Origin: Aquatica leii
Lineage: Eukaryota; Arthropoda; Insecta; Coleoptera; Lampyridae
Assembly: GCA_035610365.1 (NCBI GenBank)
Contig: CM069432.1
Coordinates: 15,314,001-15,378,000 of the forward strand
Reading direction: 5' to 3'
DNA length: 64,000 bases
The notes below the pieces were generated by a model that saw only the letters and a program-made list of their open reading frames with translations, ran no database searches and was not told the DNA's origin. Position 1 is the stretch's first letter; the number at the start of each line of letters is the position of its first letter. Positions 11,401 to 22,311 of the stretch are shown piece after piece. The translations under genes were made by a program, and so were the position numbers.

Positions 11401-11958
11401 TGATCTTATTGTTTTCTTTCCTCTTTCAAATATTTGTTGCCTTTATTTTCCTCTTCCTCTCTCTCTCTTTTATTCATCCCTTTCCCCCTTTTGTTATTAC
11501 TTATTATTTATTATTTATTTATTTTTTTTTATTTTTATTTATTTTTTTTTATTTAGTTATTTATTTAATTTTTTTTCTTTATTAATTTTAAAATTTTTTT
11601 GTTACTATGATTCTTTCTACCTGTATTTAATTAACGCCCGCCACAAATATTAGAAAAGTATATAAATAAACGTTTGTATTTCACTGTTATCACAAGCGCG
11701 CGCTTGACCTTTAAACAAGTCCGCGATATCCGCTCGCATTCGCACACGTTATCTGAGCCACCTATATCTTCTTATCCATAATTTAATGTACTTATCTACT
11801 ACTCACATTACAATTGTACTTCTAATCCTTTCTTCACTTCACTTTCCTCACCACGCCCACGTAAGTTAATTGCTGTTAATCACTTTAAATTACCCAAAAC
11901 TCCGCACTACTATTAAACACGTCCTCACTCAATCACCTTCAAAACACGATTTTTGTAT

Positions 11959-14348
11959 TGAACAACTAAAATTTTAAAAATTTTGGACTCAAAAGTACCG
12001 TTAGGATTTTGATTATGTCAACTGGAATAAATCTTTCTGAAGACGTATAATTAAAACAATTACACAACTCGACGGCGCTAACAAAGTTTTATTAGGTTAA
12101 TTTTTTCTTTACAAATTCATTTCATGATAAAGTAAAAAATAGCTACTGCATTTGCTATGAGGACGAGACTGAATACCACAGGCACTGCAATATTCACACC
12201 GACCCCTTTTACCATCGTATATAATACAGTGACTGCCTCTATTGCGTAAACGGACGTCATCTGAGACGCTGTAGTTCTATTTACGACGTTTAGCTACTGG
12301 GTTTAGACTTTTTCTTCTACCTCTTGTTTCAGCTATATTTATCAATCCCTGAGAGACAGAACGCCTGAATTCTAATGTACTCATTTTTTCTCGGCTCTGG
12401 CAGTATATTATGTAGGCATTTATGAATGCCACTTCGAGAATTCCACAAAATAAGCGGTGCCACCATTTTTTAGCTTTACGATTCATCCCATACGTTGTTC
12501 ACAATTGATCGGCATGGTCCACACCACCTATATGGCGGTTATAATCTTCAACAAGGGTTGGACATTTCACCACCAATTTGCTGCCATCTTTTTCTGTGCG
12601 CTCTACAGTTTGTGGCCAGGTGAACAACTCGATTATCCTTGCATTTATAAATTCCGATATTTGTGTTAGAATACCTGTAATCAAAATTTCCTCGTTTGAG
12701 TGATTTGTCATCAGCAAAAGTTTTGGGAAGATCTTTTTTATTTTGACGAATTTTTCCGCGAGCAAGGGTATTATTAACACAAAGCTTTTCCAACAACGGA
12801 ATAGAGGTAAAATATTTATCAAAGTAAACGATTTTATGTTGTCCCCAATACAACTACGTTAGCGAGAGAACAACACGTTCTCCAAGACCATAACTGCTAA
12901 ATTCCTTTTCTAATTCTTCATTTTTGTCTTGGTAAACTTTAAATTTGGCTACATAACCGTTTTGATCCGCCACGCGCCAAATTTTGTATCCCCTTTTTGT
13001 TTATTGTTTTATAGAAGAGTGTCCCTTGAAAAGGATCATGCTTTCATCTACACTTATTCTTCTGGTTGGTTTATATAATAGTTGAAACCTCTTGTTTAGC
13101 TCAGTAACTACAGGGCGCAACTTGTACAGCTTACCCTTATTATCTGCGGCTAATTTGGTATTATCATTGCTATGTAAATTGGACAAAATCTGCTCGAATC
13201 TATTGTGCAAAATGACATTTGTAATCATCGGCATTCCTAAGTCAGAACTGCTATTTCTATAATGTTTCCAGTTAGGAAGTTGATGATAACTTATCAAAAA
13301 ATTAATTCCAATGAACGTTAACAGTTCGTTTTCTGTAAGGTTCAAACGTTTATTTTTTTGAACAGAATAAAGATTGCTTTGAAACGTAATATGTTCCACA
13401 ACATCGCCAAGAACTTTTCTAAAAACATCGGTTGGTGTTTCACACTCAGCAAAAAAAGCTTCAACTGGACTTTCTAGATCATAATAGTCAGGCAGAATAG
13501 TTTCAACATTTTTCTTCTTCCAAATACGTTTTGGCAGATCCTGAATATCATTATTCCTTTCTTCTTCCTCTTCATGTTCAACTTGTTCTGATTCTAACAC
13601 AGAAGAGACGCCTGTCATTTGATACATTGCAAGATGATGTATCTGGCTTATCACTGTAGCAACTACCAGGAACAATCGCGTAATTTTGTAAAATGTTAAT
13701 TTTTGGCGTATTTCTATTATCAGCCATTTCAGCAGATTCGTCCTCAGTGGATGTTGTTAGATCAGTTTCTGATCTTTTGAAAGAATTCTCAAACGTATTT
13801 GGTAATGATGTCTCAAAATTTTCTTTATTATCACTTCCTTAAACATCTGTGTCTATGTTGTTGTCTAACGGTAAATCCTCTGATAAAATTTGATGAGCTA
13901 TTTCATGTAATTCCGTATCAGATAAAGGTCGCGAATAATGCCATTTTATTAAGGACATTTTCCTGACGGTACTTTTACGGCGTCTGGAAAAAATCGTAAT
14001 ATTGAGCTTATAAAGCAAGTAACAAGTTAATTTATTAGCTAAGCAGAAAGTAAACACTTCCATCTACACTATAAAAATGAAATTATTACTTACAGTTAAA
14101 ATTTAGAATGAAATCCAGATTTCAGAATGTCCTGGCACTACAACTCAGCAACTTCGCGCGCAAGAGTACGAAAGAAATTTATTTTAGGTTATTTTATCTA
14201 ACAAAATCGGTCATGCGCCAAATGCAAACGCGCGAGAAGATATTGGACTCTGAAGCACCGTCAGGATTTGCCGGATAAAACGCGCAATAGCCAAATAGCA
14301 TATATTTGAATTCGCCGGTACTTAGAAGTACCGGTGGGCAACAAAGGG
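11959..14348 (-). mobile_element. piggyBac-like element 1, copy 1 (nested in Gypsy M)
   Basis: The right end is clear: ...GCAACAAAGGG followed by TTAA at 14349-14352, a piggyBac-type target. The left end with the matching CCCTTTG terminus was not found and is probably lost. A piggyBac transposase pseudogene fills the element on the minus strand. The whole block recurs at about 19944-22215 in composite copy 2, where the right terminus is lost by a deletion of about 115 bp. Confidence 0.75.
12109..13958 (-). pseudogene. piggyBac-like transposase (DDE_Tnp_1_7), copy 1
   Basis: It would excise and insert the element at TTAA. The N-terminus starts at 13958 (MSLIKWHYSRPLSD); an acidic region follows, then FLVVATVISQIHHL and a core with FIGINFLISYHQLP. 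Three aspartate blocks typical of the family are visible: SVDESMILFKG (about 13040), IVYFDKYFTS (about 12830) and GGVDHADQL (about 12510). The C-terminus is Cys/His-rich (GRCEYCSACG, about 12170) and ends at 12109. Frameshifts and a small deletion near 12610 relative to copy 2 break the frame. Confidence 0.85.
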
Positions 14349-14352
14349 TTAA

Positions 14353-15039
14353 ACTTGAATAATCTTCTTAACACTGCCGTCTTCGAATTTCTGGAATAAC
14401 TGACTTATGATTTGTTTGTGTCGCAATTAAACATTTTGGTCAAACGTTCGAAAATTTTTTGTATCTTTCGGCAAGCATTCTAGAAATGTACAAAAACCTT
14501 TCGAAAATTCTCGGATTTGAGAATATTTTCTCGTACGTTTCACTGTCCCCTTCCTAGGACTGTTCTGTCCCAGAACAGGAAACTGGATTTGACACCAGTG
14601 GAAAGGATCGTGGCTATAGCGGCAGCTCTCTCCATTTTAGTAACTTCCTTGACCATAAAAGTAACAGTCAATAGATGTTTCAGCAAACGGGACTAGACGA
14701 TCGACGTGGACCGCTTTTGGCTTCCCTCTGGATGGTTTTCAAATGCAATATATGACGTCAATTATACGATGCACGACTTTATAGGGGTCCTCTCATTGCT
14801 TTTGCAGCTTCGGCGACAAACCACGTCTTCTTTGGTGACTATACAATCACGCCATGTCGCCAGGTTGAAACCCACTATTTTGTGCCTTGACGTTAATATA
14901 GTCTTTATTCTGTCGCTGGCAATTTGTGTGTTTTTACGGACCTCTTCATGTACTTTGTCTAGCCTCTTGGTCAGCTTGATGACGTAGTCTTTTCCAGCAA
15001 CTTCTTCTTCCGGTCTTCGTTCAAATTGGAGGTCGCATG
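14353..15039 (-). pseudogene. Gypsy M remnant, copy 1: integrase C-terminus and CCCH remnant, macro domain deleted
   Basis: On the minus strand, 15039 to about 14690 encodes the Gypsy integrase C-terminal region (RRPEEEVAGKDYVIKLTKRL, ERYLHEEVRKN-like helix, VHVDRLVPFA). About 14540-14665 encodes a decayed CCCH finger (CYFYGQGSY, then ESCRYSH). Compared with copy 2 (22312-23397), about 565 bp holding the macro domain are missing and the second Cys of the finger is changed. The gap rejoins at CAGTCAATAG / CAGCAAACGGGACTAG. Confidence 0.75.
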
Positions 15040-15135
15040 TGTTACGCTCCGCGTAATTTAATTGCTCCTAAGTCTATTACACTCTGTATTTTATTTACTC
15101 TGAAGAAATTTTAACTTCGATAGTTCACGGTCGGA
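15040..15135 (+). repeat. Start of the 5' LTR of Gypsy C, copy 1
   Basis: About 95 bp match the 3' LTR start at 17356-17440 and the copy-2 LTR at 23398. The rest of the LTR (to about 15540) cannot be delimited, because the 3' LTR is truncated. Between about 15136 and 15600 no coding region is certain; a minus-strand open stretch (the counterpart of 23469-23678) has no recognised domain. Confidence 0.65.
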
Positions 15136-15779
15136 TGACGTTATACTTCACATCTGTAAACATTTAATAATCCACCCTCTACCCTCGCAAGTCGCCGTAG
15201 ATTTGTTACAAATTTTCTAAACGGGCATAAGGAATTTACATTGCTGTGCCACGTGACTATACATTCGTCTAGACATAAACCTTTTTCGTTTGCGCTAAGG
15301 GCGTTTTTTTTCTTCATCAATCGAGCCGAGAGATTTATTTTGTGATTTACTGTTTTACGTTCTTGATTGCCAGTCGTTTGATCTACATTTCTAAAAATCG
15401 GTAATTACACCAGATATACCGGGTCATCGACAAATAAATGATTGATTGGGATCATCTGCTTATCTCTAATGATCATTAACTGTAACTTTTACGGATTTAA
15501 AAGCATTAAGTGCAGTGTTAAAGACTAATTACCTCCAACGCTTGGACATTGGTTCAAGAATTTTACTTTTACTTTTTCCACTTCATCGACCTTCGTCATC
15601 TCCGACTTTGATAGACTCCTAGACTTTCTTCTGCTGCTGTAATATTTTCTCTTAAGGGAAAAGATACAACATCCATTACTAAATCCGTTACTTCAACTGT
15701 TGCTACCAGCTCTTATTAGTCAAAACCAAAATTTACTTCGAAATCCTTAACTAAATCTAAAGTTACTACTACTTCTTCT

Positions 15780-16180
15780 TAGATTACTTGTTGGAATTGT
15801 AAGAAAACTGGTTATGTTTCTCCTAAATGCCCAGAATTTCAAACTGTTCATTGCTTTGGTTGTGGAAAATCAGATACTATCAAACCAAACTGTTCAAGCT
15901 GCACAAACACTTCTTTAAACTAAGAGTGTTCGAGCCGAGTCGAGCCCTTTTCTCTCTCATTAATCTCGAAAACTTCTTTTGCTACTTTGCCTGATCACCA
16001 TAAACATGTCTTGAATTTTATACTTGCTAGTGTCCGTAACGATGAACGACCTTATCTTAATGTAACAATTTTTGGCCATCCATTCAAAAGTTTGCTAGAT
16101 TCTAGATCTTCTAAAACCATTTTAGAACAATTAGGTTGGAAGTTTTCTGGGCCTTTTTCTACGTAGATATCTCTCCTTCC
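15780..16180 (+). pseudogene. Gypsy C gag zinc knuckles and aspartic protease, copy 1
   Basis: Two CCHC-like knuckles follow each other (CWNCKKTGYVSPKC and CFGCGKSDTIKPNC); the His position is Tyr and Thr respectively, so both are altered. The protease segment reads SLLDSRSSKTILEQLGW, with the catalytic D-S-G changed to D-S-R; copy 2 keeps D-S-G. Downstream, a degraded ILGIDFWK block (about 16320) is the protease C-terminus. Confidence 0.75.
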
Positions 16181-16534
16181 ATCAATCCAGTTCAACTTGC
16201 TTATTTGCTAATGGTAAAACATGTAATATCTTGGGTACTGTTAATCTTCCTATAACACTTCAAGACAAGACTGTTACTTTAAAAGTCTTAGTCATCCCCG
16301 AAAATTAACCACCACTCATCTTAGGTATTGACTTTTGGAAATCAATATATCAAAATTTTGACCCTAGTTTTCATACAGGTACGTGGACTTTTGGTAATCC
16401 TGATGAAATTTGCTCCATTTCTACTGATCATTTACTTACTAGATGTAATCTCTCTCCTTCGAAGTTATGATTCAAAAGTGTTTGATGACAGAACCATCTC
16501 ATAATGTAATTTTACTATGGCCGCCGTTTATATA

Positions 16535-17033
16535 ATATCTCATCGCTGACAATGGTGTCCAATTTCGTAGTAAGGAATTTTCTAAATTATGTACTCAATA
16601 TTTAACCCAAATCCTATACACTGCTAAATATCACCCCAGGGCAAACCCTACAGAGCGTCTCAATAGAGTACTGAAAACCATGATCGCTTCAAACTTTACG
16701 AAAAACCAACGCTCTTGTTATTAATCCTAATCCTATTGTAACTACCCGTACTAAAGAATTTTATGAAAATTTACGTACTGATATCTTGTCTAAAACAAAA
16801 CAATCTACTCAACGTACTCAATGTCGCTATAACCTGCGGAAACGCACTGTTGCTTGTAAACAAAACGATTCTGTATGGAAACGTAATTTTGTACTGTCTG
16901 ATGCTAGTAAATTCCTCAATGCTAAACTTGCTTCAAAATTTTTGGGTCTTTTTAAAATAAACAATGTTACTTCTAATTGAACATATGAACTGATCTTTTT
17001 TTTCGAAGACGACGGAAACGTCGAAAATTGTAA
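16535..17033 (+). pseudogene. Gypsy C integrase and pol C-terminus, copy 1
   Basis: The fragment opens with the integrase D-N-G block (IADNGVQFRSKEF) and YHP...RLNRVLKTM, whose Glu is lost locally, then NPIVTT, the RYNLRKR region and the basic end FRRRRKR before the stop at 17031-17033. It is joined by deletion to about 16530, where copy 2 still has RNase H. Confidence 0.75.
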
Positions 17034-17338
17034 TTGTCTTTCCTTTTCTCTTCTCTTCTTTAATATGCGGTTGGATAAGGCGTTGTACTTTATCTTCTTT
17101 TCCTTTTCCGACAAGCGCAGTCCGGTAAGAACAACAGAGTTCTTCTTTCTTCTTTTTTTATCAAGTTTTCTACACAAAATTCTTCTGAAGTTTTTTTGTT
17201 TTCTTGTTGACTACTTAGAATTTCTCTTTCTCATGGATTAGTTCTTAGAATTTTCTGGTGTTAGTTACTTAACACGCTTCTATTTGGTTTTGCTACTCAG
17301 CGTTATCGTTCTTTCCGCTTACTAGCTCAACTTTTGTT

Positions 17339-17355
17339 GGGAGAGGGGGAGAGAG
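17339..17355 (+). other. Polypurine tract of Gypsy C
   Basis: GGGAGAGGGGGAGAGAG lies immediately before the 3' LTR start (TGATACGCTCC). This is the usual primer site for plus-strand DNA synthesis in LTR elements. Confidence 0.8.
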
Positions 17356-17440
17356 TGATACGCTCCGCGTAATTTAATTGTTCCTGTGTCTATTACATTC
17401 CATATTTTATTTACTCTGAAGAATATTTAACTTCGATAAT
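17356..17440 (+). repeat. 3' LTR start of Gypsy C, truncated by repeat D
   Basis: It matches the 5' LTR at 15040 for about 85-95 bp, then switches into TGAAACCGTCG of repeat D at 17441. Confidence 0.75.
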
Positions 17441-19105
17441 TGAAACCGTCGTTTAAAATAAATGATTAGTTGTTTAATTATTTGCGTGAAGAACCCGGTA
17501 TTTGGATTGACGTTATTCATTTCATGTATTTTGAATCTGTTTTGATGGATTTTAGATTGATTTTAATAAGTTATTTTACGTTTTTGAATTCAACTTCATA
17601 ATTCAAAGTTGTTGTTAAGGTTTTGTATTATGTTACGCCATGAATCATCTGATTCTGCGATTCTGTTTATTAAGCATTTTTCTTTGTCTGATCGAAATTT
17701 CAGGGGTAATTTATGTTTCCCTACTGATATGTAATTGTACTTAAATATATTTTAGCCGTTTGTTTATTTCAAGCTAGTTTAAAAGTTCTTTGTTTTAACT
17801 GCATTCTCAGTACAGTCGTACTTTCATTTCTTTGTGTCAATTGTTTAGATTACGTAGAAAATTAAGGCATTATCTTAATTTATTAAGCAGTTTAAATTTT
17901 ATGACCGTCTTGTAATATAATATTTTGTTAATTTGACATTTTTACGTAGAAACCAAATGCCGTAGTCCAATACTACAATTTTGACGTTATTTGATCTGTT
18001 TGCCTCCTTGTCGCACTTCTTAATGAGATTGTTTTCTTTCTTGCAGTTTCGAACACAGCCTTTGGTGAAATGGTAATAAAATAAGGTTATAGATATGTGT
18101 GATTTTTGTGATAAAAGGGGGTTATTGGTGGACAGTTGTTCGAACTTTAAATATCGCAGGTGACAAATTAACACTTTCGCTGTAGATGAATTACCGCGGA
18201 AGTAATTGAAAATGGAACCGTGAATCTTCAAGTGGAAAAACTTTCCTTTTCGTATAATAGTTACGACTCATTGAAGTGGATTTGTGCGTGAGTTTGTTTC
18301 GCAATCCCATTTTTTTCGCCTTGGTGGCGGATCATTAAAAAATCTTCCGACGGTAAATTGTTCATATGGTTGTGGTACTCTATCAAGGTTCCGGACGACG
18401 TCAGCTGGCCTATGCTAACCAGGAGCTCGACTTCGAACAGTAAAGGTATTTATTGATTACCGATTGTTATTTATTCGTGAGTTCAGTGACTAAAAAGCTT
18501 TGAAATTAGTTGTGAGAATTTATTGATAGATATTGAATTTTTCGACGATTCAAACCATTTATGGTGTTCAAGCGTGCTAATTTTAATTATTATTCTTATG
18601 CACTAAAATTAAAAGACGTAATGTAACCAACGTATAAAGGTTGTTCCGACATATAAAATAAAAGAAAGATAATCTTATATTTACGTACCATAAGTTTAGA
18701 ATTGTCAAGTCTGTTTTTATACATTTGCGGAATTTTATTATGTATTTTTTTTTATTATGCGCACACGGCCGTGTCTTTGTTTTTTTTTTAAAAGAGGTAA
18801 TTTAGTTTGTTTATTTTTTTTTAATTTTCATTTTTTTTAAGATAGTTGTGTCAAATTTACTAAAGTTTTAATGTAAATATCTTGTTTTATTGATTTACCA
18901 ATTCTGATTTTAATTATGTAATAAATGTTAAATTGTTATATGTAACAAAGCTTTTATTCCGTCGGCCTTCGCGTATGTAAATTTTTCAATTATTTCAGAT
19001 TTTTGTGTGATACACTCTTAAGGTAAGCCCCATTTGAAGCGGACTCGTGGTTGGCAAGGGCCTCTAGTCCATTGAGCTTTATTTCTTCCTGGCGCCCTTT
19101 GATTT
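17441..19105 (+). repeat. Repeat D, copy 1
   Basis: About 1.6 kb shared with 47224-48794 (+) and 61667-63264 (-). Common landmarks are the TGTAACCGTCG-like start, GAACCCGGTATTT, CACACGGCCGTG, TTCCGTCGGCC, GATACACTCT and a common end GGCGCCCTTTGATTT. No coding capacity is conserved. Copy 1 has lost the right arm of the conserved hairpin. The segment ending in TTATTACA resembles the end of the solo LTR at 41480-42590, so an LTR origin is possible; the class is unresolved. Confidence 0.7.
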
Positions 19106-19160
19106 TGTGTTGTACATTTAAAAATATATAAATAGCGCTAAACAGTCAATGATATTTTCA

Positions 19161-19370
19161 TGCAAAATTTAATAAAAAACTTTTTTGTTTCAACTAATAA
19201 TTCAGAAAACCCCTAGTGCTGTTTTTATGTAAAAGCTCAGGTTTTATTTAGGCTTGAAGTAAATACTTATTAATTTTTATTTCTTACTATTCACAAAATT
19301 TTGTTAAATATTATGTTTAATTATGAGCATAACTTAATCTAAACTAAGCTATAATAAGTATATGCAAGTG
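19161..19370 (+). repeat. Repeat X, copy 1
   Basis: About 210 bp match 36239-36450 (GAAAACCCC, GCTGTTTTTATGTAAAA, ATAATAAGTATATGCAAGT). The match ends exactly where LTR-M begins at 19371, so LTR-M appears to have inserted in a copy of this repeat. No coding content. Confidence 0.65.
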
Positions 19371-19824
19371 ATAAACACGGGAGCTGTTATCAACACTCTT
19401 AATAAATAGCTTACCTTCTCATGTATTTATTTAATTAACGCAATTTTTTGTTCTATAGACTTCTGTCGAAGTTTAATTACAGATTAAATTTTTTTATTTA
19501 AAAAGCAAAAAAATGTATTTACTAACCTATCGTTCCCTAATATAATTATAATTGCAACATTAAAATTGTTATAATTTATCATTTAGAATTGCTACAAACA
19601 ATGTCCTAATGATATTTAAACAGTTACGATTATTAAAACTACTAATTTATTTATACTAAAAATATGTACACGTTTATAACTAACCGAACTAATTAAATCT
19701 AAAGATATTTAATAAAAACACTTACACTAATTTATATATATTAGTATAACATTTATTGTTTACTTTAAAGTCGGGTACAAGGTTATACTCCGTATGTTTA
19801 TCTCGAACACACGCGTTAATCACT
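19371..19824 (-). repeat. LTR-M copy 2 (3' LTR of Gypsy M, composite copy 2)
   Basis: Nearly identical to 6776-7225. It closes the minus-strand Gypsy M of composite copy 2, whose presumed 5' LTR is at 27899-28206. Confidence 0.65.
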
Positions 19825-19933
19825 TATTTATTTGACTCTTTATTGCCCAGACCTAGTAAAATTAATTTCTTTTCAAATTTTCTCATTCAGAACGTTTCTT
19901 GGGTGTTCAACTAAGCCCTCTGAATTTTTTTAA

Positions 19934-19943
19934 ATTTTTGTAT
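19934..19943. other. Empty target site of the LINE
   Basis: A single ATTTTTGTAT sits in otherwise matching sequence; in copy 1 the same 10 bp are duplicated on both sides of the LINE (7335-7344, 11949-11958). Confidence 0.85.
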
Positions 19944-22215
19944 TGAACAACTAAAATTTTAAAAATTTTGGACTCAAAAGTACCGTTAGGATTTTGATTA
20001 TGTCAACTGGAATAAATCTTTCTGAAGACGTATAATTAAAACAATTACACAACTCGACGGCGCTAACAAAGTTTTATTAGGTTAATTTTTTCTTTACAAA
20101 TTCATTTCATGATAAAGTAAAAAACAGCTACTGCATTTGCTATGAGGACAAGACTGAATACCACAGGCACTGCAATATTTACACCGACCCCTTTTACCAT
20201 CGTATATAATCCAGTGACTGCCTCTATTGCGTAAACGGACGTCATCTGAGACGCTGTAGTTCTATTTACGACGTTTAGCTACTGGGTTTAGACTTTTTCT
20301 TCTATCTCTTGTTTCAGCTATATTTATCATCCCTGAGAGACAGAACGCCTGAATTCTAATGTACTCATTTTTTCTCGGCTCTGGCAGTATATTATGTAGG
20401 CATTTATGAATGCCACTTCGAGAATTCCACAAAATAAGCGGTGCCACCATTGTTTAGCTTTACGATTCATCCCATACGTTGTTCACAATTGATCGGCATG
20501 GTCCACACCACCTATATGGCGGTTATAATCTTCAACAAGGGTTGGACATTTCACCACCAATTTGCTGCCATCTTTTTCTGTGCGCTCTACAGTAGTTTCC
20601 TCAGTCCCATGGAAATTTGTGGCCAGGTGAACAACTCGATTATCCTTGCATTTATAAATTTCGATATTTGTGTTATAATACCTGTAATCAAAATTTCCTC
20701 GTTTGAGTGACTTGTCTTCAGCAAAAGTTTTGGGAAGATCTTTTTTATTTTGACGAATTGTTCCGCAAGCAAGGGTATTATTAACACGAAGCTTTTCCAA
20801 CAACGGAATGGAGGTAAAATAGTTATCAAAGTAAACTATTTTCTGTTGTCCCCAATACAACAACGTTAGCGAGAGAACAACACGTTCTCCAAGACCATAA
20901 CTGCTAAATTCCTTTTCCAGTTCTTCATTTTTGTCTTGGTAAACTTTAATTTTGGCTACATAACCGTTTTGATCCGCCACGCACCAAATTTTGTATCCTC
21001 TTTTTGTTTATTGTTTTATAGAAGAGCGTCCCTTGAAAAGGATCATGCTTTCATCTACACTTATTCTTCTGGTTGGTTTATATAATAGTTGAAACCTCTT
21101 GTTTAGCTCAGTAACTACAGGGCGCAACTTGTACAGCTTATCCTTATTATCTGCGGCTAATTTGGTATAATCATTGCAATGTAAATTGGATAAAATCTGC
21201 TAGAATCTATTGTGCGAAATGGCATTCCATCGGCAGTCCTAAGTCAGAACTGCTATTTCAATAATGTTTCCAGTTAGGAAGTTGATGATAACTTATCAGA
21301 AAATTAATTCCAATGAACGTTAACAGTTCGTTTTCTGTAAGGTTCAAACGTTTATTTTTTTGAACAGAATAAAGATTGCTTTGAAACGTAATATGTTCCA
21401 CAACATCGCCAAGAACTTTTCTAAAAACATCGGTTGGTGTTTCATACTCTGCAAAAAAAGCTTCAACTGGACTTTCTAGTTCATAATAGTCAGGCAGAAT
21501 AGTGTCAACATTTTTCTTCTTCCACATACGTTTTGGCAGATCCGGAACTTGTTCTGATTCTAACACAGAAGATCTTAGACGCCTGTCATTTGATACATTG
21601 CAATATGATGTATCTGGCTTATCACTGCAGGAACAATCAGTGGATGTTGTTAGATCAGTTTCTGATCTTTTGAAAGAATTCTCAAACGTATTTGGTAATG
21701 ATGTCTTAAAATTTTCTTCATTATCACTTCCTTAAACATCTGTGTCTATGTTGTTGTCTAACGGTAAATCCTCTGATAAAATTTGATGAGCTATTTCATG
21801 TAATTCCGTATCAGATAAAGGTCGCGAATAATGCCATTTTATTAAGGACATTTTCCTGGCGGTACTTTTACGGCGTCTGGAAAAAATCGTAATATTGAGC
21901 TTATAAAGCAAGTAACAAGTTAATTTATTAGCTAAGCAGAAAGTAAACACTTCCATCTACACTATAAAAATGAAATTATTACTTACAGTTAAAATTTAGA
22001 ATGAAATCCAGATTTCAGAATGTCCTGGCACTACAACTCAGCAACTTCGCGCGCAAGAGTACGAAAGAAATTTATTTTAGGTTATTTTATCTAACAAAAT
22101 CGGTCATGCGCCAAATGCAAACGCGCGAGAAGATATTGGACTCTGAAGCACCGTCAGGATTTACCGAATAAAACGCGCAATAGCCAAATAGCATATATTT
22201 GAATTCGCCGGTACT
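19944..22215 (-). mobile_element. piggyBac-like element 1, copy 2
   Basis: Same block and same position within Gypsy M as 11959-14348. The terminal CAAAGGG-TTAA is removed by a deletion of about 115 bp joining GTACTT to ATGATTTG (22211-22220). Neither copy shows a left terminus. Confidence 0.7.
20094..21851 (-). pseudogene. piggyBac-like transposase, copy 2
   Basis: Paralogue of 12109-13958. The start is MSLIKWHYSRPLSD at 21851. The ORF at 20483-20980 keeps 165 residues in frame, including VYFDNYFTS (second Asp) and GGVDHADQL (third Asp). The first Asp block (SVDESM) is encoded near 21055. Two deletions near 21545 and 21635 remove part of the acidic N-terminal region, and other frame breaks inactivate it. 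The breaks differ from copy 1, so the copies decayed independently. Confidence 0.85.
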
Positions 22216-22311
22216 TATGATTTGTTTGTGTCGCATTTAAACATTTTGGTCAAACGTTCGAAAATTTTCTATATCTTTCGGCAAACATTCTTGAAATGTA
22301 CAAAAACCTCG

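Larger units (their letters stand above)
7345..11948 (-). mobile_element. Near full-length non-LTR retrotransposon (APE-type LINE)
   Basis: A 4.6-kb minus-strand LINE is flanked by ATTTTTGTAT at 7335-7344 and 11949-11958. Composite copy 2 has the empty site with a single copy at 19934-19943. The order on the minus strand is 5' UTR (A-rich near 11490-11590), ORF1, endonuclease, reverse transcriptase and a Cys/His motif. The 3' end carries AATAAAG and no long poly-A. The coding strand is strongly purine-rich, giving Lys/Glu/Arg-rich proteins. The domain set fits the I/R1/Jockey group, but the clade is not assigned. Confidence 0.9.
15040..17440 (+). mobile_element. Gypsy C, copy 1 (internally deleted LTR retrotransposon)
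   Basis: A plus-strand element inserted in Gypsy M. The 5' LTR starts TGTTACGCTCC at 15040; the 3' LTR starts TGATACGCTCC at 17356, directly after a polypurine tract. Between them are gag zinc knuckles, protease and the C-terminal part of pol; the gag N-terminus, RT and RNase H are gone. The 3' LTR is cut by repeat D at 17441. The insertion point in the integrase region equals that of copy 2 at 23398, so it predates the duplication. Confidence 0.8.

Noticed and set aside
7773-11653. Many long plus-strand ORFs rich in Phe, Leu and Ser
   Set aside because: They are antisense shadows of the purine-rich minus-strand LINE; the minus strand holds the endonuclease and RT motifs.
18761-18775. CACACGGCCGTG palindrome as part of a third hammerhead
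   Set aside because: It resembles the ribozyme stem III, but no CTGATGA or GAAA blocks flank it; it is a feature of repeat D.
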